Notes: a model not told the origin generated them from the letters alone. DNA of 64,000 nucleotides from Eutrigla gurnardus (GCA_963514095.1 OY741264.1:19721553-19785552), one strand, 5' to 3'. Shown: positions 10,714-22,440, counted from the first letter of the stretch. Translations and numbers: made by a program.

Positions 10714-11797
10714 AATGTGTCCTGTCTGTAAGATAATTTACAAACCATCCAAAAGTTTTTTGAGACAGTCCGGCTTTGAATAGTCTGTGTTTGAGCACAA
10801 GGTGGTCCACTGTGTCAAACGCCTTAGAAAGATCAATGAAGAGGGCTGCACAATGCTGCTTGTTATCCAAAGATCCAATTAAATCATTTAAAACTTTAAG
10901 AGCTGCTTTTGTTGTGCTATGCATTTTTCTAAAACCAGATTGAAAGTCAGATAAAACATTATTACAATTTTAAAAATCCTTTAGTTGATCACTAACAAAG
11001 GATTCCAAAACCTTTGCCAGGACAGACAGTTTTGAGATAGGCCTGTAGTTATTTAAAATAGTGGGGTCACCCCCTTTAAGCAGGGGAACAACAAAGGCTG
11101 ACTTCCAGACATGAGGAATTACATTTGTGTTCAAGCAAAGATTAAAAATGTGTGTTAAAGGAGTGGCAATAAAATGTGCTGCTAACTTCAAAAAGTAAGG
11201 GTCCAATTTATCAGGGCCTGCAGCTTTAGTTGTGACCAAGAGCTTGAGGGCTTTATGTACCTCAGAAACTGTAACAGGACTGAAGGAAAAAGTCGGGTTT
11301 GAAGGATCCTGGCCAACAGACTCCTCTGTAGAAGAGCAGTCATGTTTAGGACAGGATGACTCAAATAAAAACCCAGAGGCTATGAAGTGTTCATTAAAAC
11401 AATCGAGCATTTTGGCCTTGTCTGTTATTTTTCCCTTATTTTTACAATGCATGGGGGAAGCTCCACACCTTTATTATTATTTTCTGATAATGATTTAATA
11501 ATTTTCCAAAATTTTGATGGGTTTGCTCAGATTATTTGATGTTTAAGAAAGAAAATAATTAGCTTTGGCCTTTCTAATTTTAACTGTACATTCATTGCGC
11601 AGCTGTCTGAAAACCAGCCGATCAAAGTCCTGTTTGGATCTACTGGCTTTTGCCCATGCTAGGTTTCGTTTTTGCAGGAGATCTGATAAGTCTGTTGTGA
11701 ACCAAGCATTGTTGCGGCCTTTCACTCTGTACTTTTTTAGTGGAGCATGCTTGTTAATTATACTGTTAAAAACCCTCATAAAAGAAATCCCATAAAG

Positions 11798-12989
11798 GTT
11801 CCAACTTTTGGAGGGTTCTACCTAGAACCCAACGAACAGAACAGGAGAGGCTGTGTAGGTCCCAGGGGAGAACAAGTCAAAAGTCAGCATAGGTCCAATG
11901 GAATCAGCAACATGTTGGCGCTGGTAATGGCGACACGCAGCAGCAGTGTGAGAGCAGCAGTGCGTGCAGTCTGTGTCCGACAAAACTAGGGTCTTTTAAC
12001 TGGTTTTTAACCCTCTTAATGGTGTTTTTTTATCAGTTTTAAGCCATGGTTTTTAACCTGTCCCGTGTGTCCTGTTTTATCGTCCTACTAACCTTTCTGT
12101 GACTGATCTGTGACTGATCTGCATTGGAAACTGAGGCAACACGATGACTTACCTCAGTATGTTGGGCCTTTTTTTGCTGTGGACGCTGTCATGTCACCTT
12201 TTATGCAGTCTTTCTGTGGACAGAGAGCCTCTTCAGTACAATCGGGAATTCCTCCTACTACTGCTACTACAAGTGTGGACACCGGGGATCCCTCTACAGT
12301 TTTCCCCGTGGAGATCATCCGGCCGCCGGACCCTCTTGCAAGGAACCGGAGCCGGGAACCCAGACCAACGGTGAGGAAAAGAGGGGGACGCGGCAGCGTG
12401 CGCCAGAGGCTCAGGAGACAGGGACACCGGAGGATTCCCCTCCCTACGGTCATCCTCGCAAATGTCCAGGCGCAACAAAGTTGATGAGCTTCAGGCAAAT
12501 GTGAAGTTCCTGGTGGAATACAGCAGTGCTTGTCTTCTTGCCTTGACGGAAACTTGGCATAAGGAGCATGACTTACAGTCCAATCTGGAGATAAGCGGCT
12601 TTGGAGTCCCCTTTCGTGTGGATAGAGACCCTGCAGTGACCAGTAAGTCACTTGGCGAGGGCTTGTGTCCGTAAACAAGGAATGGTGTATTACAGTAGTC
12701 ATTAGAAGTCTTACCCTTAGTTAGCGCGTCGCAATTAGATATGATCAATGTGTCTTTATTAACAGGCTATGTGCCACAGTCATTTAAAGTAGCTGTAATT
12801 AAACCTCTTCTTAAGAAGCCTACTCTAGATCCAGGGGTTTTATCAAACTACAGACCAATATCAAATCTTCCTTTTCTCTCTAAGATCCTTGAGAAAGTAG
12901 TCGCCAATCAGCTGTGTGACTTTCTCAACAATAACAGTCTACTTGAGGACTTCCAGTCAGGATTTAGAGTAAATCATAGTACAGAGACA
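11798..12989 (+). pseudogene. APE-type LINE fragment: basic linker, endonuclease start, reverse-transcriptase start
   Basis: The frame near 12240-12470 is rich in Arg/Gly/Pro (RPTVRKRGGRGSVRQRLRRQ) and ends in a ...TVILANV-type phrase. After a one-base frame change it reads RRNKVDELQANVKFLVEY and LLALTETWHKEHD, the start of the apurinic-type endonuclease with its catalytic-type Glu in TETW. A deletion near 12665-12740 joins this to reverse-transcriptase finger sequence (SFKVAVIKPLLKKP, LSNYRPISNLPFLSKILEKV). It stops in the NHSTET motif where the foldback element at 12990 begins. Rest of the LINE is absent beyond that element. Confidence 0.75.
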
Positions 12990-15118
12990 TATGGAGCTAG
13001 AACAGTCTCATAATTCATAAATGCACACAGAAATTCATAAATGCACAAAAAAGATTTACAAATGTATTTGGGGATTTGTATATACATGTGACTCAAAACA
13101 CAAATACATTTTCAATGCACACACAAATATGTTTCATTTCATATGTAAGTAAAAAATATTCACATATAAAAAACAAGATTCATAAACATATTTCCAATGC
13201 ACACACAAATCTAAAAAAAAATCACAAATACATGAATGTTTAAGTATTTGCAATCTTCATCAAATACGTATTTGGGGCTTGTTACATTCATATATGAACT
13301 GTTGGACCTGTATTTACAAAGTGCTTTTAATTTGTAAACCTCCCTGCATTTGTGTGTGAAACTTTTGAGACTCCCCTGACGTGACTCTGATCCACAAATG
13401 CGTTTTTTCTAAGAGGAGGTTGTCTGTAGCCAATCAGATGTCTCCCTCTTTTACAGCCAATCACATGAGTGTCTCCCCTCCTCCGGACGGCGGAGACGAA
13501 AGATGGCCTCTGGCAGTTCAAATGTAAGTAAAAAGTACTCATTTCTTGTGAATCTTTTACATAAGTCATATTCCAGAATTATGAATGACTGTTTAGCATG
13601 AATCGTGACGCTAAATCAGGTCTGAAACCTGTTTTCAGTGACAGAAAGTAAATGCATTCAGCTGTATTTTTTGTTTGGTTGTTTATCGGCTGTGTTTACC
13701 ATTTCGGGTGCTACCGTATGCTGGTTAGTTAGATAAATTAGTCCTCAAACACATCATACAGTTTGACATTAGAGTTAGCATTACAGAAGCAAGTTAGGTT
13801 TAAGTGTCAGGAGTCATTCACGCAGCGGCGTCATCGGCCGTAGCTTACGGCTCCACTAACGTTCATCTTTCCTCTGTCCTGTGTACTGCGAAGCCAGTTT
13901 AGTGGGTTAGCGAGGTATGTTGAGTCTGTACTACAAGTCAGTCAGTCAGGCTGTACTACAAAGGTGGCTCTCTTTTAGATCACCACGGTAACTTATGCTT
14001 AGCTCATAACCTGGTCCCGACCAGGTTATGTTCAGAGTTTAATCATAAAACCGGCTATAAAAGCGCTGCTGTTTCACTATTTAACTAATTTACAGCTTGC
14101 GGCACCTTTACTTTGAAAGTCCAGTGGAGCTGGATCAGAACGGAGCGTTTGTACGGAGGGAGAGATCAGCTGATCCGCTGCTGTTGACTTTATCTCTGAG
14201 CGTCTCCACCTACAGGTGTTCTCCTCACCCGTTGAGCTGAGCGTCAGGAGCTCATTATATATTAGACTATAGTCTATATTTTACTTTTATATACAGTCAG
14301 TCACCACTGATAGAAGTTGTTCGCTCGCAGCAGGACGGATAATCAGATGGATAATCGGTTAAGTTAATAATTTAACTTAATGTGGCCGTGAATAAATTAA
14401 TTCCGATGTTTCGCCTGTTATATTTCAGTGTCAAACAAAAAATACAGCTGAATGCATTTACTTTCTGTCACTGAAAACAGGTTTCAGACCTGATTTAGCG
14501 TCACGATTCATGCTAAACAGTCATTCATAATTCTGGAATATGACTTATGTAAAAGATTCACAAGAAATGAGTACTTTTTACTTACATTTGAACTGCCAGA
14601 GGCCATCTTTCGTCTCCGCCGTCCGGAGGAGGGGAGACACTCACATGATTGACTGTAAAGGAGGGAGACATCTGATTGGCTACAGACAACCCCTCTTAGA
14701 AAAAACGCATTTGTGGATCAGAGTCACGTCAGGGGAGTCTCAAAAGTTTCACACACAAATGCAGGGAGGTTTACAAATTAAAAGCACTTTGTAAATACAG
14801 GTCCAACAGTTCATATATGAATGTAACAAGCCCCAAATGCGTATTTGATGAAGATTGCAAATACTTTAACATTCATGTATTTGTGATTTTTTTTTAGATT
14901 TGTGTGTGCATTGGAAATATGTTTATGAATCTTGTTTTTTATATGTGAATATTTTTTACTTACATATGAAATGAAACATATTTGTGTGTGCATTGAAAAT
15001 GTATTTGTGTTTTGAGTCACATGTATATACAAATCCCCAAATACATTTGTAAATCTTTTTTGTGCATTTATGAATTTCTGTGTGCATTTATGAATTATGA
15101 GACTGTTCTAGCTCCATA
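12990..15118. mobile_element. Foldback DNA element with ~690-bp arms and TATGGAG tips
   Basis: The left arm (12990 to about 13680) is repeated inverted, almost exactly, at about 14430-15118. The tips read TATGGAGCTAGAACAGTCTC, and a ~750-base spacer lies between the arms. Each arm has iterated CATAAATGCACA/CACAAATA-type units just inside the tip. Each also has a tiny exon-like start (ATG for MASGSSN followed by GTAAGT, at 13503-13529 on plus and mirrored near 14606 on minus). No transposase is present. The seven-base tip equals that of the autonomous element at 23130-31359. The flanks GAGACA and TTGTAC do not match and belong to different retroelements, so there is no TSD. Confidence 0.85.
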
Positions 15119-16780
15119 TTGTACAGCCCTCATCTGGTTGGCGGTGTGCATCTCAATGACACCATGTCCCAGAAGCGATCCTGGGGCTTTGGTCAGAGAA
15201 GACAGCCGTTAGTCAAGATCTGTACCGCCATCTGTGCCAGCATCAACCTCTCCCAGTTTTCGCTCCTCTCAACCACCACCTCCTTTCTGCAGAATCACCG
15301 CAGACCCTCCTTAAGGCGGTAGGAGTGTGCGCCCTCTCGATCCGTATTGGGAAGAAACAGGTTGACCATTTAATAAGCGTAGCGCCCAAACTACATCCAC
15401 CATTCCTTTTAGGTGCTGATATTCTGGTCAGACTTGGCACCAAACTGGACACGGTCAATCAGATTCTGTGGTCCCAGGCTAATGCTAAGAGCGAGCCCCT
15501 GCCCATTGAACTTGAACACCTGACATCAGGCCAAACCATCCCAGAGGCATGTCAGGTTGCCAGCGAAGTTGAAATGATGGTCCCTGCCAGGACCGCTGGT
15601 GTCCCCATCCGGCTTGCCATCCTTAAGGGACAGAAGATGCCTGGCTCCCAAGCATTCTTCCAGCCCTTACCCCATTTCTGGGAACTTAACCTTACAGTCT
15701 GCGGCACGCCCCTGCTTGAGTTGAACAATCGTTCGACCTACATCCTGGTCCAAAACTTAGACGATGTCCTTTTCACATTCCCAACCGCAGTGATCACCAT
15801 GGCCCATCGTGAAACCCTTCACGGTGAAGCCATTTGTGGCACAGCACTGGGAAAAGGGGGTGATCTGGTCATCTACGCATCAACTACTCGGTCAACAGAA
15901 GCAACCTCAGGTGAGTCACACCAACCACCTGAGGAACTTATTCGGGCTTCGAGTCTGAGATAACCCAACAGCTTGCCAAAGCAGATGCCCTCACTACCGA
16001 GGACCAGAGAGACGCGCTACAGAAGTTGTTCCACGACTTCCAGCCGATCTTCTCCCAAGACTCGCAGGACTGTGGGGAGACCCAACTTCACACGGTCTGC
16101 ATCCCCACGGATCCGAATGCGCCACCAACCTTCGTACGCCAGTACAGGATCCCGTTAGCCGCATACGAGTCTATCCGAGACATCCTGGATAAATTGCTGG
16201 AGAAGCAAATCATCCGGGAATGCAACTCAACATATAATTCTCCAATCTGGCCGGTCTTGAAACCCACTGGGAAATGGCGTCTCACCATCGACTACCGGCC
16301 ACGGAACAAACAGGTTCCTCTCTCCCGCTGGCCCATGATTCACCGGGATCAGGAGCTAGCTAAGGTCAAGGGAGCCCGCTTCTTCTCAACGGTAGACATC
16401 GCTAATGGTTTCTGGACAATGAAAGTTGATCCAACAGACCAATATAAGCTTGCCTTCTCCTTTGGGAACCGCCAGTATACTTGGAACCGCTGTCCTTTTG
16501 GGTATTCGAACTCCCAGCCGAGTTCAACATTTTCCTACACAAGGCGATGAGTGACGCGGCTGCACGCGGTAACCTCATCTATGTGTACGACATCCTCATG
16601 AGGAGTCGAACCTTCGAGATCGTCGGTAAGCTATCACCAGTGGCTTACCGCATCAGGGTCTCACAACCAAGGCACCTAGCCACACACAAGTGGGTTCATG
16701 CTAAAGCCATACTAAATGTTAGGTTTTGGAGAGATACCACACACATCCCACAGGCTAACTCCAACCTCCTCCCGGAGTAA
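15119..16780 (+). pseudogene. Retrovirus-like pol relic (protease/reverse transcriptase, integrase tail)
   Basis: The first open block, 15325-15963, contains PPFLLGADILVRLGT, which resembles the end of a retroviral-type protease region. A second, frame-shifted block (16026-16550) is the reverse-transcriptase finger and palm, with YNSPIWPVLKPTGKWRLTID, FFSTVDIANGFW and TWNRCPFGY. This pattern is closer to vertebrate retroviruses than to Ty3. The active-site motif near 16580 reads YVYD in place of the usual YVDD, so a catalytic Asp is lost. The gene then jumps to an integrase-tail phrase (GKLSPVAYRIRVSQPR). RNase H and the integrase core are deleted. The copy is an old, inactive endogenous element. 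Confidence 0.75.
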
Positions 16781-16949
16781 GCCTAGCGACCACTAACCCC
16801 TTTTCCTTTTCCTCGCTTTCCTTCCGTCTTCGTTCTGTTTTTCATAATAGGAATGGGTCCTGTTTGAAATTTCCAGAATGAAATGATAATGCTGATGTTT
16901 GTATAAATTGTGCCTTAGTGATGTTTAATATAGGTTAGATAGTTAGAAG

Positions 16950-17041
16950 TCTCTGCCCAGACTTTGCCTCAATCTCTGCCCAGACTTTGCCTCAATCTCT
17001 GCCCAGACTTTGCATCAATCTCTGTCCAGACAATGCCTCCA
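16950..17041. repeat. Four-copy 23-bp tandem repeat
   Basis: Units beginning TCTCTGCCCAGACTTTGC start at 16950, 16973, 16996 and 17019; the last is diverged. The array lies between the pol relic and the 3' LTR, where env would normally be. Confidence 0.95.
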
Positions 17042-17170
17042 GCAAAGTTATGGACTTTAACCTGAATGAACTGTCTAACCTCTTTTCCATGGAATATACA
17101 GACTGTTTGGACTCCCACGTGTTTCAAGGAATACATGGACGGTTCAGCCCTTATGTTGCTCCGAAGGTTG

Positions 17171-17356
17171 AAGTTAGGTAATAAGGCTTTGTTAATTGCA
17201 GTGTTATTGGTTGTGATCATTATTACTGATTTTAATAAATCTTATTATATTATAACTAGCGGTCTCTTGTGCTTGTTGTGTATATGTCACTGGATTACAG
17301 CAGGTTGTGAAGGCTAGTGCTTGAATTTCACGCCCTTCTTAATTGTTAGATTGTTT
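17171..17356 (+). repeat. 186-bp second copy of LTR-derived sequence with 13-bp flanking repeat
   Basis: The segment from GTTAGGTAATAAGGC to TAGATTGTTT is almost identical to 18680-18866 at the far end of the LTR. It includes the LTR polyadenylation-signal region (AATAAA). It is bracketed by GCTCCGAAGGTTG at 17158-17170 and 17357-17369. It therefore looks like a separate insertion of partial LTR sequence into the region upstream of the polypurine tract. Confidence 0.85.
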
Positions 17357-17405
17357 GCTCCGAAGGTTGCGTCCCACACCTCAACCTTCAGACCAAAAGG
17401 GGGAC

Positions 17406-18990
17406 TGTTGGGGACCTAACCGTTAGGACTACACAATGTGGCCTACAAAAGCCTACACATGCGGCCAGGACAAAGGAACAAAGGAGATAAAAACTACAAC
17501 CACCATTTTAGGGTCACCTCGCACCTGGGTTCGAGGTGCGACGTCACACAACTGGTGCCCTATTGGCTGACAATCTTCAGGGAACCCCGGGGGGTCCCCT
17601 GGAGCGGCCTAAGCTATATAAACCGGCGCCGCCGGAAGAACTTCCTCTTTCCACTGTAACTCGCGTTACAACAGGAGGTGAACATTACGTCTGCAGCGTT
17701 TTCCTTTGTCCTAGGCCGCAGTCTTTTCCCCAAACTCGCTGGACGAGCAACTGACTGTTTTACCCCTCTTTTCCTCTACTCGTTTTATTTTTCTTTTGTT
17801 TATCATTTTGGATCCCGAGGAGACCGCCGCGACAGCGCGACTCTCCCGTTCCCCGCAGTAAGAAGAAAAACTTTCTTCGTCCCAGCTGCCAGCAGAACGG
17901 ATAACTCGACCCGTCTTTGTCTGAAATCAGCTGACTAAATCGCCGAGCCCCGCGATTGTTCATCGTTCCCTGCAGAAGGAAGAATTACTAACGGTTTTCT
18001 TCAACCAATTGGATCCGGCGCTGAACGAGCGCCCACGAACTGCCGTCCGTTGCCTGCGTCAAGGAACGCGGACCGCCGAGTCCGTTTGTTCATGTGCTGC
18101 TGTATTTGAATGCTGATCGTGTACCAACACCGCTGGGTTGATTTCTGTAACAGTGTTTTCGACTAACCTCCGCCATATTTGCGAGCTCAGAAAGCCTCTA
18201 CTATCAGTTAAAAGACCGGTCTCGCGGAATAAACGCCAGTTCATTCACGGGCGCCCCTGTGATAGCGGCACGCCTTCTGAGCCTCAGAATATCGCTCGCG
18301 CATTCTCTCTCTCTTTGTTTGTGTCCCGCTAACACACACACACACATATACGCCGCACACACGTGTCTGTCCTAAGCCAGCTGTTCCCGGCGGACGCTAG
18401 GGACATAGCCACATCTGGTGGCTGCATCCGGCCAGCTCTCGCTCTCTCTCTCTCTCCCTCTCTCGCTACTCCATCGGACGTCAGTGGCTCCGCCCCTGAA
18501 CGCTGTGAGGAATAGCTCCATCTGGTGGCCGCACATAGCCATCCCTCTCTCTCTCTCTCTCGCTCTCTCTCGACATACACGCACACACACGCACACGCAC
18601 ATGCACACGCACGCACACACATACGCACACACACTCCACATGTCTCTCCTTCTGTTTAGCTTAGTTTTGTGTGTTAGGTAGTTAGGTAATAAGGCTTTGT
18701 TAATTGCAGTGTTATTGGTTGTGATCATTATTACTGATTTTAATAAATCTTATTATATTATAACTAGCGATCTCTTGTGCTTGTTGTGTATATGTCACTG
18801 GATTACAGCAGGTTGTGAAGGCTAGTGCTTGAATTTCACGCCCTTCTTAATTGTTAGATTGTTTTTGTGCTTCCATGCCAATGATCACGATGATTGGCAT
18901 GCGAGTATAAAACCTTTATATTGAGACTGAATACAGTTTTAGGTTATCTTTTCCCTGATCCCAGGGTGGTGCCCCGTTTATTCATGATTA
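17406..18990 (+). mobile_element. 3' LTR of the retrovirus-like element
   Basis: A polypurine tract (AAAAGGGGGAC) at about 17395-17405 is followed directly by TGTTGGGGACCTAACC, a standard LTR start. Inside are a TATA-type box (CTATATAAAC near 17614) and AATAAA at 18742-18747. CT/CA-rich tracts around 18430-18630 include a partial internal duplication (CATCTGGTGGC at two places). A short palindrome, CATGCCAAT...ATTGGCATG, lies at about 18878-18902. The right border is not certain; I place it before the AT-rich stretch near 18990. No 5' LTR is in the window. Confidence 0.7.
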
Positions 18991-19079
18991 TATCATGATA
19001 ATATATTAAATATAATTATTAATACCGATAATCATATTGATATTAATAATTAACTGTTGATAACCAAATCTGCTCCTGC

Positions 19080-19947
19080 TACAACCCCAACAACAAGATG
19101 CAGAGAACGGGCTAAAGAAACAGTGTGGTGGCCTGAGCAGCCAACTGAATGAGCTCGTGGCAAACTGCAACACCTGCATCAGAGAACGCACCAATCCTGT
19201 GGAGCCGATGTTGCCGAGTGAGCTCCCAGAGAGGCTGTGGCAAAAGGTGGGCACAGACTTGTTCACCCTAAACAATTGCAATTACCTGCTTGTAGTAGAT
19301 TATTACTCAAGATTTGTAGAGATTTCCAAACTAACGACAACTGCTCAGAGGATGTGATTGTGCACCTGAAGTCTATTTTTTCCAGACATGGCATCCCAGA
19401 ACTGTTTTTCAGTGACAATGGCCCACAGTTTTCCAGCCAACAGTTCACTGACTTTTCATCAGCCTATGCCTTCAAACATGTTACAAGCAGCCCAAGATTT
19501 GCTCAAAGCAACGGTGAAGCAGAACGACATGTTCAGACCGTGAAAAGACTACTAAAGAAAGCTCAAGATCCATATCTTGCTCTGTTAGCATATAGAGCTA
19601 CTCCATTGTCTAACGGCTACAGTCCTGCTCAATCTACGTCAGCTCACACCAGCACAGCCTGTGTGGATTACTGATACCAAGGCACAGTGGTTTCAACCCA
19701 CTCCACACCCCGCTCATATGTAGTGGACAGTCCCACAGGCACTGTTAGGCGCAACAGGCATCATCTTGTTCCCATGTCAGAGACTGTTCCTCAGAGTCAG
19801 ACACCCTGCACTCAGCCAGTTGAGCCGGTCTCAAACACACCAAGTCACCTTGAGGCCCCAAATCAGACTCAAAAGACATTAACGCCTGTCCCTACCAGAA
19901 CTAGGTTTGGCAGAGTGGTGGTAAAACCTTTGAGACTGGATTTGTAA
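19080..19947 (+). pseudogene. Gypsy-like LTR retrotransposon integrase relic
   Basis: The translation shows a zinc-binding-type tail (CNTCIRERTNP), then the integrase core. VGTDLF carries the first Asp near 19250, FFSDNGPQFSSQQF the second near 19410, and SNGEAERHVQTVKRL the Glu near 19520. All three catalytic residues are readable across a frameshift near 19345. A deletion near 19650 joins this to a carboxy-terminal piece (YVVDSPTGTVRRNRHHLVPM). The integrase would have inserted the cDNA copy into the genome. Upstream gag, protease and reverse transcriptase are absent. Confidence 0.8.
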
Positions 19948-20102
19948 GGAAAAGGGATGTTGGACAAGTGGGTAAAATGGGGAAATGTTTTGTTCTGAAG
20001 AATGCATAGTGTTCATTTCATGAAGGCTTAGTTTGTGAGAGTTTATTATAGGTAGATATAGATATAATTTGTCTCAGTCCCAATGTTTGTTAAAAGGGGA
20101 GA

Positions 20103-20303
20103 TGTGGTGGAATCGAATGTGTTATACTTGTGCTTTTACTTTGAAGGACAGGTTAGAGACGTAACAGGAAGTTATCGGAAGAGCAGTAGCTTAAGGGAGA
20201 TGCCAGGAAGAGTTCCATGTTGTAAGGCCTGCTAAATAAAAGTAGGTAACCTGAAAGTCTCGTCTGTTGGGATTCTTTATGGGAAAACACGACACACTCC
20301 ACA
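20103..20303 (+). mobile_element. 3' LTR of the Gypsy-like element, ~201 bp
   Basis: A polypurine stretch (AAAAGGGGAGA) just before 20103 leads into TGTGGTGGAATCG. AATAAA lies near 20233 and the sequence ends CACTCCACA at 20303. The ends TGTGG and CCACA are inverted, as expected of an LTR. It follows the integrase relic by ~155 bases in the same orientation. Confidence 0.8.
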
Positions 20304-20399
20304 GTGCACCCGAGGCAAATCACTTAAAACACTAGACTGTCGATGTACATATCTGTTTTGATAGAATAATATTTGAAGACAGAAACAGAGGAACGCCGC

Positions 20400-21475
20400 A
20401 CACTCAGCTCTAGTTGCAGAGAGTTTATTTAGACAACGTTTCGGCCCATTCGGCCTTTGTCAAGTCTAGTGTGTGCAGTGGCAGAGGGAGTGGCTAATGA
20501 AGCCTGTGAGCAGGCTCACCTGCTGTGAATCTGCCACTAATCACATGCAAGTCTTACACAAGAGAAGCACTCTAAATACAGGAAAGAAAATATATCAAAT
20601 CCTAAATCCCAAAGGAAAAATATAAAACATACTGAAGAGACATTTTTTGTTAGTAAAATAACATGATTAAGGAAACAATATAGAATAAAGAGAAATAAGG
20701 AGAAATACATTCCATTTAGAAGAATATATGCTGGGACATACTGAAACACATCTATGAAGTGTTCAGGAAAAAACACATTAGGCAATACATATTACCAAAA
20801 ATGAGAACAGATCAGTTGCACATCAGCCTATAGAGGTATCATTAGCGAAACCTGAATCTGATCTACATTTTAATCTACTTTTTTGGATGTAAAGTAAACA
20901 ACAAATCACAGAAAGCACTTCAGATCATAATCAATGTTAAGACCGTTGGGTGAGAGTGTGTTTAAATAGTGTATGTAGAAACAGACACCATTTCGGGGTA
21001 AACTTTTTTTCAGCCTTCCTATTAATCGCAGTCCTTCGATTGAAACATATTGTAGATTGGTGTCTCAGGATGTATCCTCTTTACTTAAAAATAACCAACA
21101 CTGGAACACCTATAGCAACCTTACAGAAAATGAAATGGTTGCTTTAAAAGATTTACAAACTGACAAATCTATTATAATAAAACCAGCTGATAAAAGGAGG
21201 AGCTACAGTTATTCTGAATAGATCTAATTATATTGATGAGAGTTCAAGACAACTTTCAGACATTCTATAAGAGACTTTCCAGTGATCCTACTTAACCATT
21301 CAAACAATCTATCTATGATACTCTGGATCATTTTTTTCAAGTGGGTGAGATAACTAAAAAAGAACTTGACTTTTTAAAAATTGAACATCCTATTACTCCC
21401 ACTTTCTACACTTTACCAAAGGTTCACAAAAGTCTGCAGAACCCACCCGGCCGCCCGATTGTGCGGCGTTCCTCT
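20400..21475 (+). pseudogene. Penelope-like element: terminal phrase and reverse-transcriptase start
   Basis: At 20430-20465 is ACAACGTTTCGGCCC, typical of Penelope-like termini. From about 21090 the translation, read across frame changes, gives YSNLTENEMVALKDLQTDKS, IIIKPADK and, near 21400-21470, PTFYTLPKVHKSLQNPPGRP. The KPADKGG-like and LPKxHK...PPGRPI motifs mark the amino half of Penelope reverse transcriptases. The gene ends abruptly after GRPIV and carries several stops and frameshifts. The endonuclease part is missing here. Confidence 0.75.
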
Positions 21476-21713
21476 GTTTCTGTCTTCAGTTTTGTTCATC
21501 GCCAGCACCTCCACAACCCACAGTGTGCGTTGCTTCTCATCAGAATAATATTTGAAACAAAACTAACCTTGCATCGCATGAATCATCCATTTTTGAGGGA
21601 CTAGTTTCTCAGCAGCAGCGGAATTTTACTTTGCTCTAGTTAGTTGTGAAGTAACCACAACACTGCAACAGAGAAGCGCGTGACAGAAGCCCGGCGGGAC
21701 ACAGTAGCCTTTA

Positions 21714-22440
21714 GTCGGCCCTTATGCCCCCAAGGCTGTCTGAAAAGCGCTTGTACCTCACACAAACACGGGGCAGCACACGGCCCCGCAAACCCACAAT
21801 TACGCACCGCAAACCCGCAGTTCCGCTCCGTCCGTAGAACCGTAAACCCTCGGACGCATTACAGGGGATCCCGCCGTTAAATAGAAACCTGACCCACGCC
21901 GAATTGTCGGCCCTCGTGCCCTCAGAGCTGGGTGAAAAGCCCTTGGAGCGCGTACCAACAGCGGCCAGCGGGCGGCTCCACGGATCCACACGTGTGGACT
22001 CTCCGTCGGACTCAAAACTCTAAGACGCGCTGCACGGAATCCAGCCGGTAAATACACACCTGAACACCGCCGATTTGTCGGCCCTTAAGCCCCCAAGGCT
22101 GTCTGAAAAGCCCTCGGAGGTCACTCAAACACCGGGCAGCACACGGCCCCGCGAACCCACAATTACGCAGCACGAACCCGAACCTGTGCTCCGTCCGGAG
22201 AACCGTAAACCCTCGGAGGCGTTGCGGGGAATCCCTCCGGTAAATACACACCTGAACACCATCGAATTGTCGGCCCTTATGCCCCCAAGGCTGTCTGAAA
22301 AGCGCTTGGACCTCACACAAACACCGGGCAGCACACGGCCACACGAATCCATGCGGACTCTCTGTCGGACTCAAAACTCTAAGATGCGCCGCCCGAAATA
22401 CTGCCCGTAAATAGGCAATCAAACCGAGCCGAATTGTCGG
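21714..22440. repeat. Tandem repeat of ~360 bp made of two ~180-bp halves
   Basis: The phrase GTCGGCCCT(T/C) recurs at 21714, 21906, 22077, 22269 and, diverged, 22436. Spacings are 192, 171, 192 and 167 bases. Alternating spacing and the greater likeness of every second unit show a dimeric higher-order repeat with two full copies. The array is GC-rich. It has a satellite-like layout, but only two dimers are present. Confidence 0.85.

Larger units (their letters stand above)
9162..11779 (-). pseudogene. LINE reverse transcriptase (broken)
   Basis: From 11779 the minus strand reads linker sequence (NAWFTTDLSDLLQKRNLAWA). A block near 11450-10975 follows, with KAAGPDKLDPYFLKL and LNNYRPISKLSVLAKVLE, the finger motifs of L2/CR1 reverse transcriptases. 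Next, at about 10870-10715, comes ALFIDLSKAFDTVDH, holding the first catalytic Asp. The palm section with the second catalytic pair is gone. After the inserted Harbinger DNA the gene resumes at about 9660 with SVLDYSDVMHASS and LGKKAFRFAAPSAWK, typical of the carboxy part. There are frame changes between blocks. The gene would have copied the LINE RNA at the target site. Confidence 0.8.
8981..11797 (-). mobile_element. L2/CR1-like LINE, 5'-truncated, interrupted by Harbinger DNA
   Basis: The minus strand carries a LINE pol gene whose 3' untranslated part (AACCTTTATTTAACCAGG on plus) and T-tract lie at 8981-9150. The region is entered at about 11797, so the 5' endonuclease part is missing. It sits between pieces of a GGTTCT-rich repeat (8915-8980 and 11798-11840). 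I found no clear TSD. Confidence 0.75.

Noticed and set aside
12154..12702. Minus-strand 182-residue open frame
   Set aside because: It is antisense to the LINE endonuclease region and has no recognisable domain.
18329..18728. Cys/Val- and Arg/Glu-rich reading frames
   Set aside because: They translate CA/CT microsatellite sequence inside the LTR.
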